Part shown: one piece after another, positions 1 through 11,925 of the stretch
Position numbering within the stretch: position 1 is the first letter of the stretch
How the letters are laid out: every line of letters starts with the position of its first letter
NCBI GenBank assembly: GCA_003290165.1
Contig: QNQO01010678.1
Span: forward strand, 1 to 64,000
Length of the DNA stretch: 64,000 bases
Origin: Berberis thunbergii
Taxonomy: Eukaryota > Streptophyta > Magnoliopsida > Ranunculales > Berberidaceae
Direction of reading: 5' to 3'
Made by a program: the position numbers and the translations under genes
Notes under the pieces: generated by a model
Database searches by the model: none
Seen by the model: the letters and a program-made list of their open reading frames with translations, nothing else
Told to the model about the DNA's origin: nothing

Positions 1-1474
1 CGGTCTTCAAGGTGCCTGGCTCCTTGGTGTACTGCACGCCCAGTCTTGTTACCTCCTTTGAAGCCTTGCCATTTACCTTGGCTTCCACAAACATAAGAGC
101 AGATTTCTTTGAACGGGGCAGCATACTTACCTTAGCCACGTTGCTTTGCTCCACCGTAGCCTTGACGCTGCTTAGCAAGCGCAAAGTCCCCATTTGCGCC
201 TCATCCCCCGATGATTCCCCGGACGATCCATTCTTGCCAGCGATCATCGCATTGAGCTTCTGTCGCTGTGGGCACTCCCTAGCCCAGTGCGGCCCTCCAC
301 ACAAGAAGCAGTCGCGGTTTTTCACCTTGCTATCGGAAAAGGACTGCTTGGCTTTGTCCTTCCTCTCGAACTGCTTGTCGCCGCTGCTATTGCTGCTTCT
401 TTCAGTGGGTTTTGCTCCCCCACCTTTTCCCTTGTTACCGTCGTCACTCTTGCTACCGCCCTTGTGGCTTTTTGAATCAGCCTTGTATTCGAACAAGGAT
501 TCGGCAACTGCGATGGCCTCCGCAAATGATTGAACATTGCGTCTCTTTAACTCTTGCTCGGCCACACCTCGTTGTAGGTCCATCCATGAAGTAGCACGAG
601 CTGAGTCTTCTTCGGCATGTCCGAGACTCAAAGCATAAGAGAGTGAACTGCTTGACATAACTCTTTGGATTGACCCTGTTGCTTTCAATCCACGTCAGCC
701 TCTTCATAGCAACTTTCCTCCGCATTCTCCGGATAAGAATTGCCGCCTTGAATCCGCCTTGAACCTCGTCCCAAGTCTTAAGCGAGCAAATACCCTTCTT
801 GATATCCCGCTCACGCCTCCTCCCCAAAAGGATGACATCATCACCCCATAGGTACATGTGACGGTGGTGATCTGGACTCATCGTCGTCCAAGTGCGATAG
901 CGTTGAAATATTTTTCAACACTCCATAGGAAGTTGTCAAAGCTCCCTAGCATCGCCGCTTCCCATGTGTTATCTTGGCGCGGTCGGGCACCTTACATCCT
1001 TGGTCCCTCTCGTACAGTAGTACTACCTGCCACAGCCGCCTTGCATATGGTTGGACGTCCCGATTTTGCAAGTGACTCAACTTGCTCCCGAATGGCTTGG
1101 AGCTGCCCCATCAGCGTCGGGTCCTTGTAGCTGGCGTCATCTCGTTGCGCATGGCAGGCCGCAACCTTGGTTGACAAGAAGTTGAGTCCAATCGTCCTTG
1201 GCTCCACAGTGCCAAAGCTGCAAGGTCATGGACGGCGGCGTATCGAGTGCTCGATATCCATGTGACGCTGTAGCCGAACGGTTTTCGCATGTGAAGGGGG
1301 GGGGAACTTCAACCCCTTTCCTGTTCCATCTCCCCAACGTGTTCCTGGAGATCACCCACGGTCAGCTCCACCTTGGCCATACGATCCTCAAGCATGCTTG
1401 GTCCGACTAGTCTTTCTTCCAGTCTCCCTCGACCACCAGGACCCTCCAACAGCACTCTCTTTGTTTTCCGACAT
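1..1474 (-). pseudogene. Decayed gag-pro of Ty3/gypsy element
   Basis: Gag plausibly starts at the ATG at 1474-1472 (MSENKES...), followed by a charged coiled-coil-like stretch near 1430-1320. Around 881-600 the minus strand carries a retrotransposon gag core with the KTWDE-type motif and a YVKQFT motif. Near 310-225 is a CX2CX4HX4C zinc knuckle (CFLCGGPHWAREC) followed by QRQKLNAMIAG, the usual gag-to-protease linker. Bases 120-1 read into the protease leader (MFVEAKVNGK...). The pieces lie in different frames, so the gene is broken. Gag packages element RNA and the knuckle binds nucleic acid. Confidence 0.8.
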
Positions 1475-1557
1475 GATCAGATGCTCCGCACCTAATCTTC
1501 GTACACACAGCAGCTAGCACAACGCAACTCAGCAAGACCGCCCCTACGATCGTCGCT

Positions 1558-1569
1558 GCTCTGATACCA
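1558..1569 (-). other. Primer-binding site (tRNA-iMet)
   Basis: The minus strand reads TGGTATCAGAGC, the standard 12-base complement of the initiator tRNA-Met 3' end, two bases inside the LTR end at 1572. Confidence 0.85.
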
Positions 1570-1571
1570 CG

Positions 1572-2080
1572 TGTCACGTGCTGACCTTTTCCCTTGGCTA
1601 ACACGCTGCCCTACTAGCATCACACTCCCGTCGGACTAACTAGTCAAGGCACTTCGAAGCTTGGCTAATGCTAAGTGTTGCTACGGAAGCTTAAGTGAGG
1701 AAAATGCTAAGGCACAAGTGTTTAGGCTTTTTGAAAGAATGCTTTGTATTGCTTGAGAGAGTTGTACAAGTGTTGGATTGATCTCTACAAATGAATGCCA
1801 AGGCCTATTTATGGGCCCTTAAAGTCCTAGAGGCTTCTAGTCTAGAACTTTCCACAATCCTCCTTCAAAGGAGTATTCTCTATGCATCTAGAAAGTTCCC
1901 ACCTCCAAAGGAACCATAAATTCAAAGGAGGCTTCTAGAAAATGCTACATAAATATGTACAAGGGTGTTCTAGACTCATCCATGCTAGAACACTCTAGAT
2001 AAGTTATGCTAGAATGTCCAAGAGCACTCTAGAACCTTCCGGAGGTATCTAGAGAAAGCTATGCTAGATGGCTCGTGACA
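1572..2080 (-). repeat. 5' LTR of the Ty3/gypsy element
   Basis: The 509-bp block begins TGTCACG and ends CGTGACA, a perfect 7-bp terminal inverted repeat with the usual TG...CA ends. On the minus strand it is followed after 2 bases by a tRNA-iMet primer site. A TATA-like CATAAATAGG (minus strand, about 1806-1815) lies inside. The body is rich in CTAGA-containing short repeats (about 1830-2070). The partner LTR is outside the window, so age cannot be read. Confidence 0.8.
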
Positions 2081-2511
2081 CAACGCTCCGGAGAATTAAT
2101 ATACACCACACGCTGCACAACCAAGGGAAGCAAAACACACACAAAAAAAAGCAAGGCAAACCCCTCACTCATTTATATTGGAACAAGGGTACCAACGAAA
2201 CACTTCAGAAAACATGAAAAATCTTGCATCATCCAATCCGTACAAATAAAAGGATTTCATCAGCAATTGCAAGATCGAGTCAGACCACTAAACAATACGA
2301 GATGAAAAACAAAGAGAAATGAAACACCAACCCTCAACGCAAAGACTGACAACGAGCAAAGGAAGACAAAGAAAACAATATTTTGAATCAGTATACAAGC
2401 CTTCATGGCCAAAACTGATGAAATATTCAAGAAAACATCAATAAAGATTACGGATTTAGAAACTCCAAATTCTCGCACGTATAGCAAACCGACCGTAAAA
2501 GACAGTCTGGT

Positions 2512-2880
2512 TGTAAAAGTCGGACACACAAAACTTATGGCCTAATTCAACCATGAAGTAAAGTTGGAAACCCGAGTCACCTAAACACAAAACTTTGAAT
2601 CGATTGAGGTGTCGAGTTAACGAAGTAAATGTTGGACAATCGAGCCACCTAAACACAAAAACTTGAGTCGACCAAGGTTAACAAAGTAAAGGTTGGACAC
2701 TCGAGTCACCTAAACACAAAACTTTGAGTTGACCGAGCTGTCGAGTGAATCGATCGAGGTGTCAAATTAACGAAGTAAAGGTTAGACACCCGAGTCACCT
2801 AAACACGAAAAAACTTTAAATTGACCGTGGTGTCAGATTAACGAAGCAAAAGTTGAACACCTATGTCACCTAAAAGGCAA
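2512..2880 (+). repeat. 3'-UTR minisatellite of Tat element
   Basis: About five imperfect copies of a 60-85 bp unit with the cores CGAGTCACCTAAACACAAAA, TTGACCGAGGTGTCGAGTTAA and CGAAGTAAAGGTTGGACAC. Unit length varies by internal deletion. The array precedes the antisense ORF and 3' LTR. Confidence 0.8.
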
Positions 2881-3159
2881 ACGAAAAGTCCGAGCTAAGG
2901 AAACGAATCAATACGGTCTAAAAAATACAGGAAAAAACAACTTTTTACAAACAAATCAGAAAGAACGACAGCGACCAGCAAATAAACAAAAAAAAAAGCA
3001 TGAAGACGGTTATAAAATAGCTCGATGCAAAAGCTACGATAGCTACAAAAAACAAAAGGTTAACCCATATTGATAAACTCTACCCTGTTACATCCGGAGA
3101 AGGTAATAAAAAAGTAGGAAAGGAACATGAGCAATGGCATGATTAATGTAAGTCAAAAT

Positions 3160-5481
3160 CATTTCAGGGAGAAGGGAGCAGCAATGGCTTCGGAATGCTT
3201 AGAAAGGGCAATGACTCCTTTGCTGTTGGAGTAGGATCCTCGACACATCATCCACAAACGCTTAACCAACCAAATGACGATACCTAGACAAGTCTTCCTC
3301 GAGCCTTCAGATATAATAAAAAAGCTCAACCCGCTCATCAACAACTCGCTTCCAATCCTTAGATTCGACCCACACAAAGCTTATCCTTATTAGCAGCGAG
3401 TTCAGTTTTGGCCACGGCAAGCCGCTCTTCAGTAATGGAAAACATATCGAAAGCATTTTCCTTGACATCAAGAAGCGCAACAATTATCTGTTCCACCCGC
3501 CTCTTAGCAGCGTTACACATAACAGATTGCTCCAATCCAGAACAAGAAGCTTCATCGAAAGCTGTTTTCTTAACAGATAACTCCTTTTCCACATAGTGAA
3601 GACGAAAACAAGCCTCATATAGCTTAGCTATCAGGGAATCAAAATCAACAACAAACTTATCACGTAGATTCTTCGCCTCCATTAGAGATTCTCAACCGGC
3701 CACAACAACTTTCTCCAAGTTCACACATTGCATCTTCAACATATCAAATTGAGAAAGGACATGAGAAATACAAGCAATAGCACTGCCTACCTCCTCTCCA
3801 AAAGAGCAACTTGATCACGACCAACTTGATAAACCGAGCCCATTACCCCGCGTAAGCGAGATGATTCATCTCGTCCATTATTTTCTCAAGACCATGGCCG
3901 ATATGATCAAACAGTTCAAGCATGGACATTGAGGGATTCTCTACCAACCGCCTGTACTATTCATTTACCAATCTACGTGCACTATCCTGCACGTCGAGCT
4001 GGATAAACCAACAGAATTTGCCATCAAATTTAATACAAATGTCCTTCGGCCCAGGCTCAGTCCAATTAATCCGTGGGTGGAGGACACGAGGATTGGAAGC
4101 ACCGAAGAACTAGTTTTGATAGAAGAGAGAACAGATGGAACAACGGTAATAATGGAAAAACCATGTTTGCCCTCACGTCAAGAACCATCAGTGGCAAAGG
4201 AAAGACTGGCGGTAGCAACAGGAGGAGGAGAAATATGTCGAATAGGAGAAAAAACTAGAAACCCGGTTGCCTCGCTAATGTCAATAGAAGTATAGGGAAA
4301 ATGATCCCCAAGACTTCGATTACCAACATTGCCTTTAGACTACTCTATTTCCAATTGGAGCATTTCTCATTAATGGCTCGAGGATCGTCATTAGACAACT
4401 CGGTAATGTCCTAAACCATAAGCAGAAAGGACCTTCATCCCATCGTCGTCCAGCGGACGAATAGTCTCCTTCTCACCCCTTTCCAATGCAAGCCTTAACT
4501 CATCAGCCTCCTCAAGGGATTCACGATCTTCTTTTACAACATTATCGTGAGAAGAACCCGGACAATAAACAATGTCCCGAACAGACCGTGGCGATTCACA
4601 AGCCGAGTAAGAACTACGATTCGAAAGTAGTATTTTCCTTGGAACTCGAACAAAATCTATGGGAAATTGCCCTGAGGGGCTAGTGGACCTCACCAGCTTT
4701 CATTTTGGTGAAACAGTGACGGGAACATTGAGATTCGTAACATCTCGGATGAAGCTCACTTTCCAATCAATGCTAGAATCACTAACACAAGAATAAGCAA
4801 TACGGACAGCATAATGTATAGACCACTATGCTCCAGGATGCCATCGAGAAGAAACACGTCAACAGGAAAACAAACAAGCTACAAGAATTTTTCACTTATC
4901 TTCTATTCCTAAGCTGATAAAAAAAGATTCTTCCACCTGTTGGGAACGCGAAATGATCAGAAGATCTAACGATCTCTTAACCGAAAGTGGCCAGAATTCA
5001 CGGAAGCATAGAACCAAGACCGCGACCAATCGCGAATGTCATCACTAAGGTTCTCAAAACAATTAGAAGAACGAATGAAACAAATCTCTTTGTTAACCAA
5101 CAGAACAACCGCCGAATGCAGAATCCTACCAGTTAAAGGAATACCAACAATAATAGCCCTCACATAGGAAGATACCATCACCTTCCAACCATTGGGACCC
5201 ACCTGGGCAGGAGGAATACCCAAGAGATTCAGATACTCCCAGAACAACTCTAGAACATGAAACAGAAGACTAGAAGAAAACATGCACGAATACATTGCAA
5301 TGTATCCAGCCCTTGGGTTACAAGGGTTATCATCCGGTCCAGATAGGCTAAGCTCGAGGTCAGACGAAATATTGTAATCGAAATGAAGGCTCTTCAGAGT
5401 CGACTGAGAAGCTCTATTGGAAAAATAATAAGCCTCACAAAGAGTTAGCGACTTACCAATTAACTTATTACCTACAGACAT
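3160..5481 (-). pseudogene. Antisense extra ORF of Tat element (Transposase_28 / gypsy-type domain), broken
   Basis: The best start is the ATG at 5481 (MSVGNKLIGKSL...). The first 171 residues end with AQVGPNGWKVMVSSYVRA, which resembles the plant 'putative gypsy type transposon' domain (PF04195), where a hydrophobic stretch precedes a PaQLxPNxW motif. Later pieces in other frames are an acidic segment (4693-4391) and a coiled-coil-like segment (3682-3359; repeated EKEL, RRVEQII, ERLAVAKTEL). Stops and frameshifts separate them. The role of these extra ORFs is unknown. Domain assignment is by eye only. Confidence 0.55.
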
Positions 5482-5800
5482 TGTTGAAAAGCAAACGAGA
5501 GGAAAATGGAGAAGAAGGAACTAACAAACTCTAAATTCAAAGATAACACGAAGAGGGAAAACACATTCACCACATTTCCTTTTATAGAGCCAAGCTATGA
5601 AGTGATGACTCATGGGACAGCCTGTGAGATATGATGGCGATGTGAAATCCAAAAAATGTGAGCAAAAAATGAACGGACAAGCAAAGGATCGAGACACCAA
5701 CTCGTAAAAAGCAACTGACAACATTAAATATAAGGCAATGATTAAATGCAAAGTTGAACCGTCACCAAAATTAGTGGTCATGTCAGCATGCCCACAACTA

Positions 5801-5812
5801 AGGGGGAGTAGC
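5801..5812 (+). other. Polypurine tract of Tat element
   Basis: AGGGGGAGTAGC lies directly before the LTR start TGATGATACA at 5813, the expected position of the plus-strand priming site. Confidence 0.7.
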
Positions 5813-6507
5813 TGATGATACATTAAAATAGACTGATCTTCACGGCCGAACACGTGGCATAGAGACACATCACAAGAATACAACGTCCAATCTATTGGGT
5901 CAGCTCATAAAGCTCAGGAAGAATAAAACCAATTACAGAGGCCCAGACGAGGCCCACCAATGAGGAGATGTAAACAGAACCTAAATCCAGGCCTAAATGA
6001 ACTGGAGTTCGAGTCTAGGCCCGACACGAGTTCACTCATAAAGAAGATGAATGTTGCATCAAAAAATAGTCGTGGAGGAGTTACGCCTCCACGAGCGCAT
6101 CTCCATTAAGGAGAAGACTATTACAAGAAACATCTCCTTCCGTTGCACCTCACATGCTTAAGTCACGCAAAGAGTTAATCTCGACCATTATAAAAGGTAA
6201 AGAGAACATCCGACACATGGATGCAATTTTGACTGAGTTTTGTTTAGCTTTATTTTCTTCTTCCAACAGAGTTACTGACTTAAGCATCGTAGTGTCTTCG
6301 GCCACAAAAAATGTGGTATTTAACAGTCTAACAGTGATTTTGTGGGCCAAACTCACAAGAGACGAATTTTAGACGCATCATTGGGGCTTATAGTTTGTTA
6401 ATTGTTCCAAGTTGTGTAGGTAAATGGTTCATGTCAATTGGTTAGTTATATATCCGAGGTGATATATTGAGGATGACAATAATTACTTCCGACCCCGTTG
6501 CAGAACA
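5813..6507 (+). repeat. 3' LTR of Tat element
   Basis: The block starts TGATGATACA right after the polypurine tract. It contains a promoter-like CATTATAAAAGG (about 6187-6198) and, downstream, GAGTTACTGACTTAAGCATC (about 6269-6288). That is the sequence style of many plant Tat LTRs after the TATA box. The right end is uncertain: a CA at about 6502 or 6507 following GACCCCGTTGCAG is the best candidate, giving a length near 690 bp. Without the 5' LTR or target duplication the end cannot be fixed. Confidence 0.6.
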
Positions 6508-6786
6508 CATGACTGAGCACATTATGACGCCTTATAATTACATAGGGTGACACTAACAGTACATGCTATCAAAGGTGGACGTGGAGTTGGGAAAAAAATA
6601 TCAGACACAACGCCGTTGAGGATATCTGAAGCTTGTGAGGCCAACAAGCTCATCTACATAGCAAATTGTTTGTTAAGTATATTAATTAGGGTCACATACT
6701 TTACTTTTGAATACTACCTTACTGTCACGACTATTTAATTGATTTTTAACAGACAAAACTTGGATTCCTATGTGAAACTCCCTTGA

Positions 6787-6817
<31 letters not shown>

Positions 6818-8056
6818 ACAACTCATCAACCCTTTCTTTCCCAAATAATGGGTTTAGTGAGTGAGTTGAATAGTTAAAGTCAATTCAAATATTAAAATTA
6901 AGTATAATAAATATTAAATAAATAAGTTTGAGACGGGGCGGGATTGAGTTCGATCAATCTCAAAAGGAAACGAAAATATTGGAATGAGACGAGACGAGAC
7001 CGGAATGAGATAGGAATAGCGGGATGGGATGCCCATCCCAAAAAACGGCTGCTCATAAACCCGACTCGAAGTTTATAATCACCTAATTACTTCGTTAGGG
7101 TGTTACTATCTAAAGTTACTTTGTTAAGGTGCTCCCAATTTGTCTATATAAAGAATAAAATCGTATTGGCTTGTACAAGAGATTTTTTGTGTTTAATCTA
7201 TCTTACAATTTACATAGGTGTTTTACTATTCATTGCTGACTGGGACAAACATCAAATGAGAATTGAAGATAAAAAAAATGTTAGGATTGAAAGTTTGAAA
7301 GATGTTGAATGTTGAGATTCATTCTCCTCTACAATGACATGTTTGTATATATAAAATACGTAGAAGGGCACAAAAAATGAAAAAAATTGTAAAAAAGTTA
7401 GTGAAATGTACATGTGGCGAAGAGATAAATATTGTGTTTTTTTCTTTTCAAAATAAAACTATGATAACTATTTATGTAATTGTCGAATTTTGATAAATTT
7501 GGTATTATTGAAATGCAATTTTGAAGATCTTTCCAACAAAATCAATGATCAGTCCAAACACATAAAATTTTAAAATATGTATTTTATTTTTAAAACATGT
7601 AAGTATTTTTAAGATTTTCATACTCAAGTATAATATTTTTCAAAAAAACGGACGAACATTTTATTGAACATTCAAACAAAGACTCCAAACAATCAATCGA
7701 TTCTAGTTTTAATCGAGTTTGACTCTTAATAAAATTAGTATTCTAAAATATAATTTTTTGTGGAACTGATTGAGGGCAATGATGTGGATGGTGATGTAGG
7801 CGTCAAATGTATAATAATTAGCAGTATGTGGAGTGCCAACGACACGAGTAATATGCTAGTTACCTAAAACAAAACCCACTTCGATCAATGGCATGAAGAC
7901 ATGCTATATTTCAGTAAAATGTTGTTTATTTTCATTCAGAAGTTTAATTTGAATTTTTTGTAAAATTACGTTAAAATTCTAAACTGAACACCTTATTGAT
8001 GTTTGAGTGGTCTCAAAACTTTTGCTTCCAATTAAAACCACAAACAGAGCATATTT
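6508..8056. other. AT-rich spacer with repeat remnants
   Basis: No coding signal was seen. There is a 26-base-scale poly-T run near 6790-6818. The 6930-7060 segment is rich in GAGACGGGGCGGGAT / GGGATGGGATGCCCATCCC and looks like a fragment of the hAT-type MITE at 8503. The rest is simple AT-rich DNA. Confidence 0.5.
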
Positions 8057-8070
8057 TTATGGATGGTGTT

Positions 8071-8239
8071 TTTTTTTTTGGAAGGCTAACAGGGTTTTTA
8101 AGAATCCCAGAACCTATCAACAGGGCGACCTACATGTCAACACCCTTAAGAAAGTAACCATGCCGCAGGTGGGATTTGAGACTAGGACGTGGGGAACAAA
8201 CCCACACAGCCCTAACCACTAGGCCATAACACCATTGGC
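8071..8239 (-). mobile_element. tRNA-derived SINE with 14-bp target duplication
   Basis: Read on the minus strand it starts GCCAATGGTGTTA. It carries a pol III box A (TGGCCTAGTGG, complement of 8216-8226) and a degenerate box B (AGTCTCAAATCCC, complement of 8171-8183), and ends in a short poly(A) (T run at 8071-8079). It is flanked by perfect 14-bp direct repeats TTATGGATGGTGTT at 8057-8070 and 8240-8253. All hallmarks of a full-length SINE of about 169 bp are visible. Confidence 0.85.
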
Positions 8240-8291
8240 TTATGGATGGTGTTCATCTTTATATGGACATATTGAATTGTAAATCACTGAT

Positions 8292-8406
8292 TCTAGGGAG
8301 CGAGGGAGGGGCAAGGAAGGCCCCCACCATCCATCGTCCTCAAAATGCGCATCTCGAGGGCATCTCAAGGACGATGGATGGTGATGGGCCTCCCTCGCTC
8401 CCTAGA
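8292..8406. mobile_element. Foldback (MITE-like) inverted repeat
   Basis: TCTAGGGAGCGAGGGAGG at the left is mirrored by CCTCCCTCGCTCCCTAGA at the right. Inside, CCATCCATCGTCCT mirrors AGGACGATGGATGG, leaving a short loop around CGCATCTCGAGGGC. Similar foldbacks occur near 21600, 32870 and 33036. Confidence 0.6.
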
Positions 8407-8502
8407 CTTACTCATTGTAAATGGGCCCTCCAAATGAGGCAGGTCCTGACTCTTTCAAAGCCCAACAACAGATAAAAAGGCTTTGTTCAAAACCCTAAAA
8501 AT

Positions 8503-9461
8503 TAGGGATGGGCACGAGATGGGATGGGACAAGATATACCCATCTTTATCCCATCCCGTTCATACGGGATCGGGACGGGACAAGATGAAAAAAACCCCAT
8601 CCCGACCTCGTCCAATCCCAAACGGGTTCGGGACGGGATCAACGTGCTGCCTATGACCGCTACGAAGACTATCATCATATAAGAGCGTGAAAAATAATTT
8701 TCTTATAATTAGATATAGATGTGACATGCAAATATAAGGGTAGCCACTAAATCCCCTAACAATGAAGTTGAGTGGGCTGACTTTTAGAAAATGACATAAT
8801 AAATGAGACCTACTAAGAGTATTGGGTTGCTGTGATGGTCTCCCAACTGATTTTACAATTTCATTACTGTGGAAAACAAAATTCATGGTTCCTTGACAAA
8901 ATGACATTTCATCTTTTGTTAGGAAAGAAATATAGACCTATTGGTGATACTCTAACATATTCATAATGGTTTACCATCAATACATATATTGTAATTATAA
9001 AAAAATATTTTTACAGCTCGGGGCATCTCAAATTCTTGGCTCCGCTCCTGAATGTTTCCTTTTGAATATGTATTACTTAGTTAATTTTTATTTTTCATAT
9101 TCACCTGGGTATTATCAATATTTGTAAGTTAAATAATTGGAACCACTTTTTTTGGGAATTCAAGCAATAGTCTGTTATATTTCTCTTGCTTAATGAATAT
9201 TTATTTCTTGAAGTAACATTTCTGTTACCACTGCAAACACCATGGGTTTCTGTCAGTTATCTATAAGTTTATATGAATAAAAATAAATAAATAAATAAAT
9301 AAAAATATTAAAAAATTAGCTCGGGACAGGACGGGATTGAAAATCTTCATCCCATCGCATCCCATCCCATTCTAGATCGGGACGGGATCGGGATGAAATT
9401 ATTCAATCCCATTAAAACCCGAAAAAATCAGGACGGGGCGGGATCAGAATGCCCACCCCTA
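8503..9461. mobile_element. hAT-type MITE with 8-bp target duplication
   Basis: The ends are TAGGGATGGGCA on the left and TGCCCACCCCTA on the right. Long subterminal regions of GGGACGGGAT / ATCCCATCCC lie at 8510-8650 and 9320-9445. The flanks are CTAAAAAT (8495-8502) and CTAAAAAC (9462-9469), an 8-bp duplication with one mismatch, as expected for hAT. The 8660-9310 interior is AT-rich with no coding. Confidence 0.7.
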
Positions 9462-9469
9462 CTAAAAAC

Positions 9470-11252
9470 CTTTTGGGGTTTTTTTTTTTACACTTCTACC
9501 ATTTCTATGAATGATGTTTGTGTTTTAAAGAAATTGAATAAAAAAGAGACACCCAAACAAGACAACGAGGAACTTTTTTATTTTTATTTATTTAGTTAAG
9601 TAATATTTGGCCATTCATTGGATTTAATTTCTTGTTTGCAAGCTTTGTATATTGGGCCCATTCAATGCCCCACATTGGTTCCCCTTTCAGTTTTCACTGT
9701 CCGGTTCAACCTTGCGCTAAGAGGAAGCTAATCAAAAGAGATGCAATCAAAACATATCATCACCATATATGTGTAAAGGAGAAATAATTTTTTTTTTTTT
9801 TGGAAATGTTGTTATACCACAAGAAAGTACAAGATTCGATATTTGATTAATTTGGTTTGATTGATTTGATTTAATTAAGAGTTTGGGATCTCAACTAATT
9901 GTTTGTTTTCTTTATAGTTATGAGTTTTATTTATTTCGTAACTTTGTATTATTATATATTTATGCATCATTGTTTCGATATTGGTTCAGTTTTATACGTT
10001 TATTAAACTTTTCATTGGGTCACAAAAGATAAATGGAAATCTTTAATAATCCATTTTATATGTTTGTCGCGATCGAATGATAAGTTGATAACAAATACTA
10101 TCTTTTTCCAATGATAGTTAGCTCGTGTTGTCTATACCGTAAACTTCCTCAACTAATACAAATTCACATTTTTTTTAGTACTTTTTTTTGTCAAAGACAA
10201 AGATGTTTATTAATGAAAGAAAGGAAAACAAAATACAAAAAGAAACATTCCTATATCAAGGACTGCCAAGACACTATGAAAGTGTCAAAACCCAAATTCC
10301 TAAACAAATTACATGCCATTCCCATCCTCCACAGCAATTCATGTAGATGTTTCTTACAAATTACATTTTTTAGTACTTCATTTTTGTTTAAATTCGTGTA
10401 AATGTTTCTTACTGATTTGAGAAATTTACAATGAAATTATCCATCTCTGTTTGTAAGATTGAAAAAATCTTTTCTTCACAAACATCCAGAGGAAGAAATT
10501 AGATACTTATAGACCAATGATGGTTTTCCCAATGAAATGTGCATGAAACTTTTGAATATCATGGAAGATACATTTTACAAATAACAAAATTTACATGTTC
10601 AACATTTCGAAAAGAGTATAGCATGATATAAAGGCTTTTACCTTTTTTTTCTTTGATATAAATGTAAAAAAGGTTAATTAATATGTATGTGCATTTGGAT
10701 TTTCATGATTTAGTCCAATAATAACTCTAATTAAATTTGAAGAAACTAACCATTTTCGATATGCACATCTTTAGGATGATGAACAATATTGGACCAAGCC
10801 TGACGCGGGTCTGACTTGTCCGGCCTTGCTCTTTAGAATTATAGTTTGTAGTGATAAAAAACTCTATGGCACACAATTTAACCATTTATGCTTTTATAAA
10901 AGTTTTTTTTAGTTTAACCCTCATTAATTTATGCCTAATTAAGTTTAGTATTGATTTTAAAAATTAATTCAAGTCTACCACTCAAAATGTAACAATCAAC
11001 ATAGTTGACTTTTATTAACCTTTTAATTTTTTTTCTTACTAGGCACATGAACACATGCCAAGTAAACATCTTTCTTTGAGAGGTATACCTTCACTTCTTC
11101 TTTTTCAAACATCTTTCAACTACTTCATTAATCATCTCCAAAACCAATACTCAACCCAAACCCAAATGAATATTTTTCTCATTTTTTTCTCTTTCTCTCT
11201 CCTAATACTTTTCATGACCAGAAACAAAATTATACCATCTGCTGCAAGTAAG
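9470..11252. other. AT-rich spacer
   Basis: No gene is seen. It contains homopolymer runs (9480-9491, 9788-9800) and a LINE-tail-like piece at 10180-10370 (separate entry). Confidence 0.5.
10180..10370 (-). repeat. Possible LINE 3'-end fragment
   Basis: TTTTTTTGTCAAAGACAAAG followed by ATGTTTATTAATGAAAG looks like a reverse-oriented poly(A)-tailed retroelement end. The part ACTGCCAAGACACTATGAAAG ... AACAAATTACA recurs in diverged form at about 23895-23960. The element class is inferred from the tail only. Confidence 0.35.
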
Positions 11253-11260
11253 GATTCAAC

Positions 11261-11377
11261 CAGGCCAATGATAGCTTGGTTGGATGGTTAAGACTGTGGT
11301 GATTTAATCCCTACATTTTGAGTTCTATACTCACCAACGACACACTTGCCTTTCGAAAAAAAAAGAAAAGAAAAAAA
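11261..11377 (+). mobile_element. Short tRNA-derived SINE
   Basis: The plus strand has a box-A-like TAGCTTGGTTGGATGG, a box-B-like GAGTTCTATACTC and an A-rich tail (AAAAAAAAAGAAAAG...). It is flanked by the direct repeats GATTCAAC at 11253-11260 and 11378-11385. Length is 117 bp. Confidence 0.6.
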
Positions 11378-11925
11378 GATTCAACTAAAAACAAACAATC
11401 AGTCAAAACCATAACTTGGTGAAAGATCTCAACTCTATCGAACATTCATTTATCAAGGTTATAATGTAATGGTTGGCTGCATCCAAGTGTTGTATCCATC
11501 GCATAATATAGTGATACAACCATTCTGGGTACTCTCTTACACCTATTCAATGTGTTTCATTAAGGTTATTTGATTATTCAACAACTACCATGTCAATACT
11601 CAGTATCACTCACAACCAAAGAAAAGAAAAGAAAAGAAAATTGGTACAGCGATCTAAACCAGATCGGTAGTCACTCTCGAAACAATTATAAAGAATGGTC
11701 GCCAACCCCACGTTACTGAATAAGAAATGTAATGTTGAAAACCAAGCCAGTCGGGCTTTTCCTGTTTAAGTCATTTAGATTGCTGTCTGTTGACGGCAAA
11801 ACGTCTTGTTTGGCCATTGACAGAGGTCTTATGATGAACAACCCAACCGTTGCTGCTGTTACTCATGTTTTGCACAATAATGAGACTTTTCTGTCTGTTA
11901 ACAACGTTCAAGACTTACTTGTTTT

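Larger units (their letters stand above)
1..2080 (-). mobile_element. Ty3/gypsy LTR retrotransposon, 5' part (truncated by window edge)
   Basis: Read on the minus strand the order is LTR (2080 to 1572), primer-binding site (1569 to 1558), gag from about 1474, zinc knuckle near 310-225, and the start of an aspartic protease region running off base 1. This is the order expected of a Ty3/gypsy element. The rest of pol and the second LTR lie outside the window. Several frameshifts in gag show it is decayed. The base after the LTR (2081) is where Tat-like sequence begins, so this element is probably inserted in the Tat element to its right. Confidence 0.85.
2081..6507 (+). mobile_element. Tat-lineage Ty3 element, 3' part (5' part missing)
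   Basis: The plus-strand order is 3' minisatellite (about 2512-2880), an antisense extra ORF (5481 down to about 3170), polypurine tract 5801-5812, then a 3' LTR from 5813. Antisense extra ORFs and hypervariable tandem repeats between pol and the 3' LTR are known traits of plant Tat-lineage elements. No gag or pol of this element is in the window. The first Ty3 element abuts it at 2080/2081, presumably a nested insertion. Bases 2081-2511 carry nothing I recognise. Confidence 0.65.

Noticed and set aside
12..533. A plus-strand 173-codon ORF.
   Set aside because: It lies opposite the gag zinc knuckle and protease start and has a low-complexity, shadow-type composition.
5577..5587. A TATA box (minus strand) as promoter for the antisense Tat ORF.
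   Set aside because: TATAAAAGG is present about 100 bases upstream of the ATG at 5481 and may be real, but with the ORF broken and no transcript data I did not list it as a promoter.
6547..6738. Scattered 60-80 codon ORFs in 6.5-11 kb and 22-25 kb.
   Set aside because: No recognisable domains, AT-rich composition and no splice context; chance ORFs.
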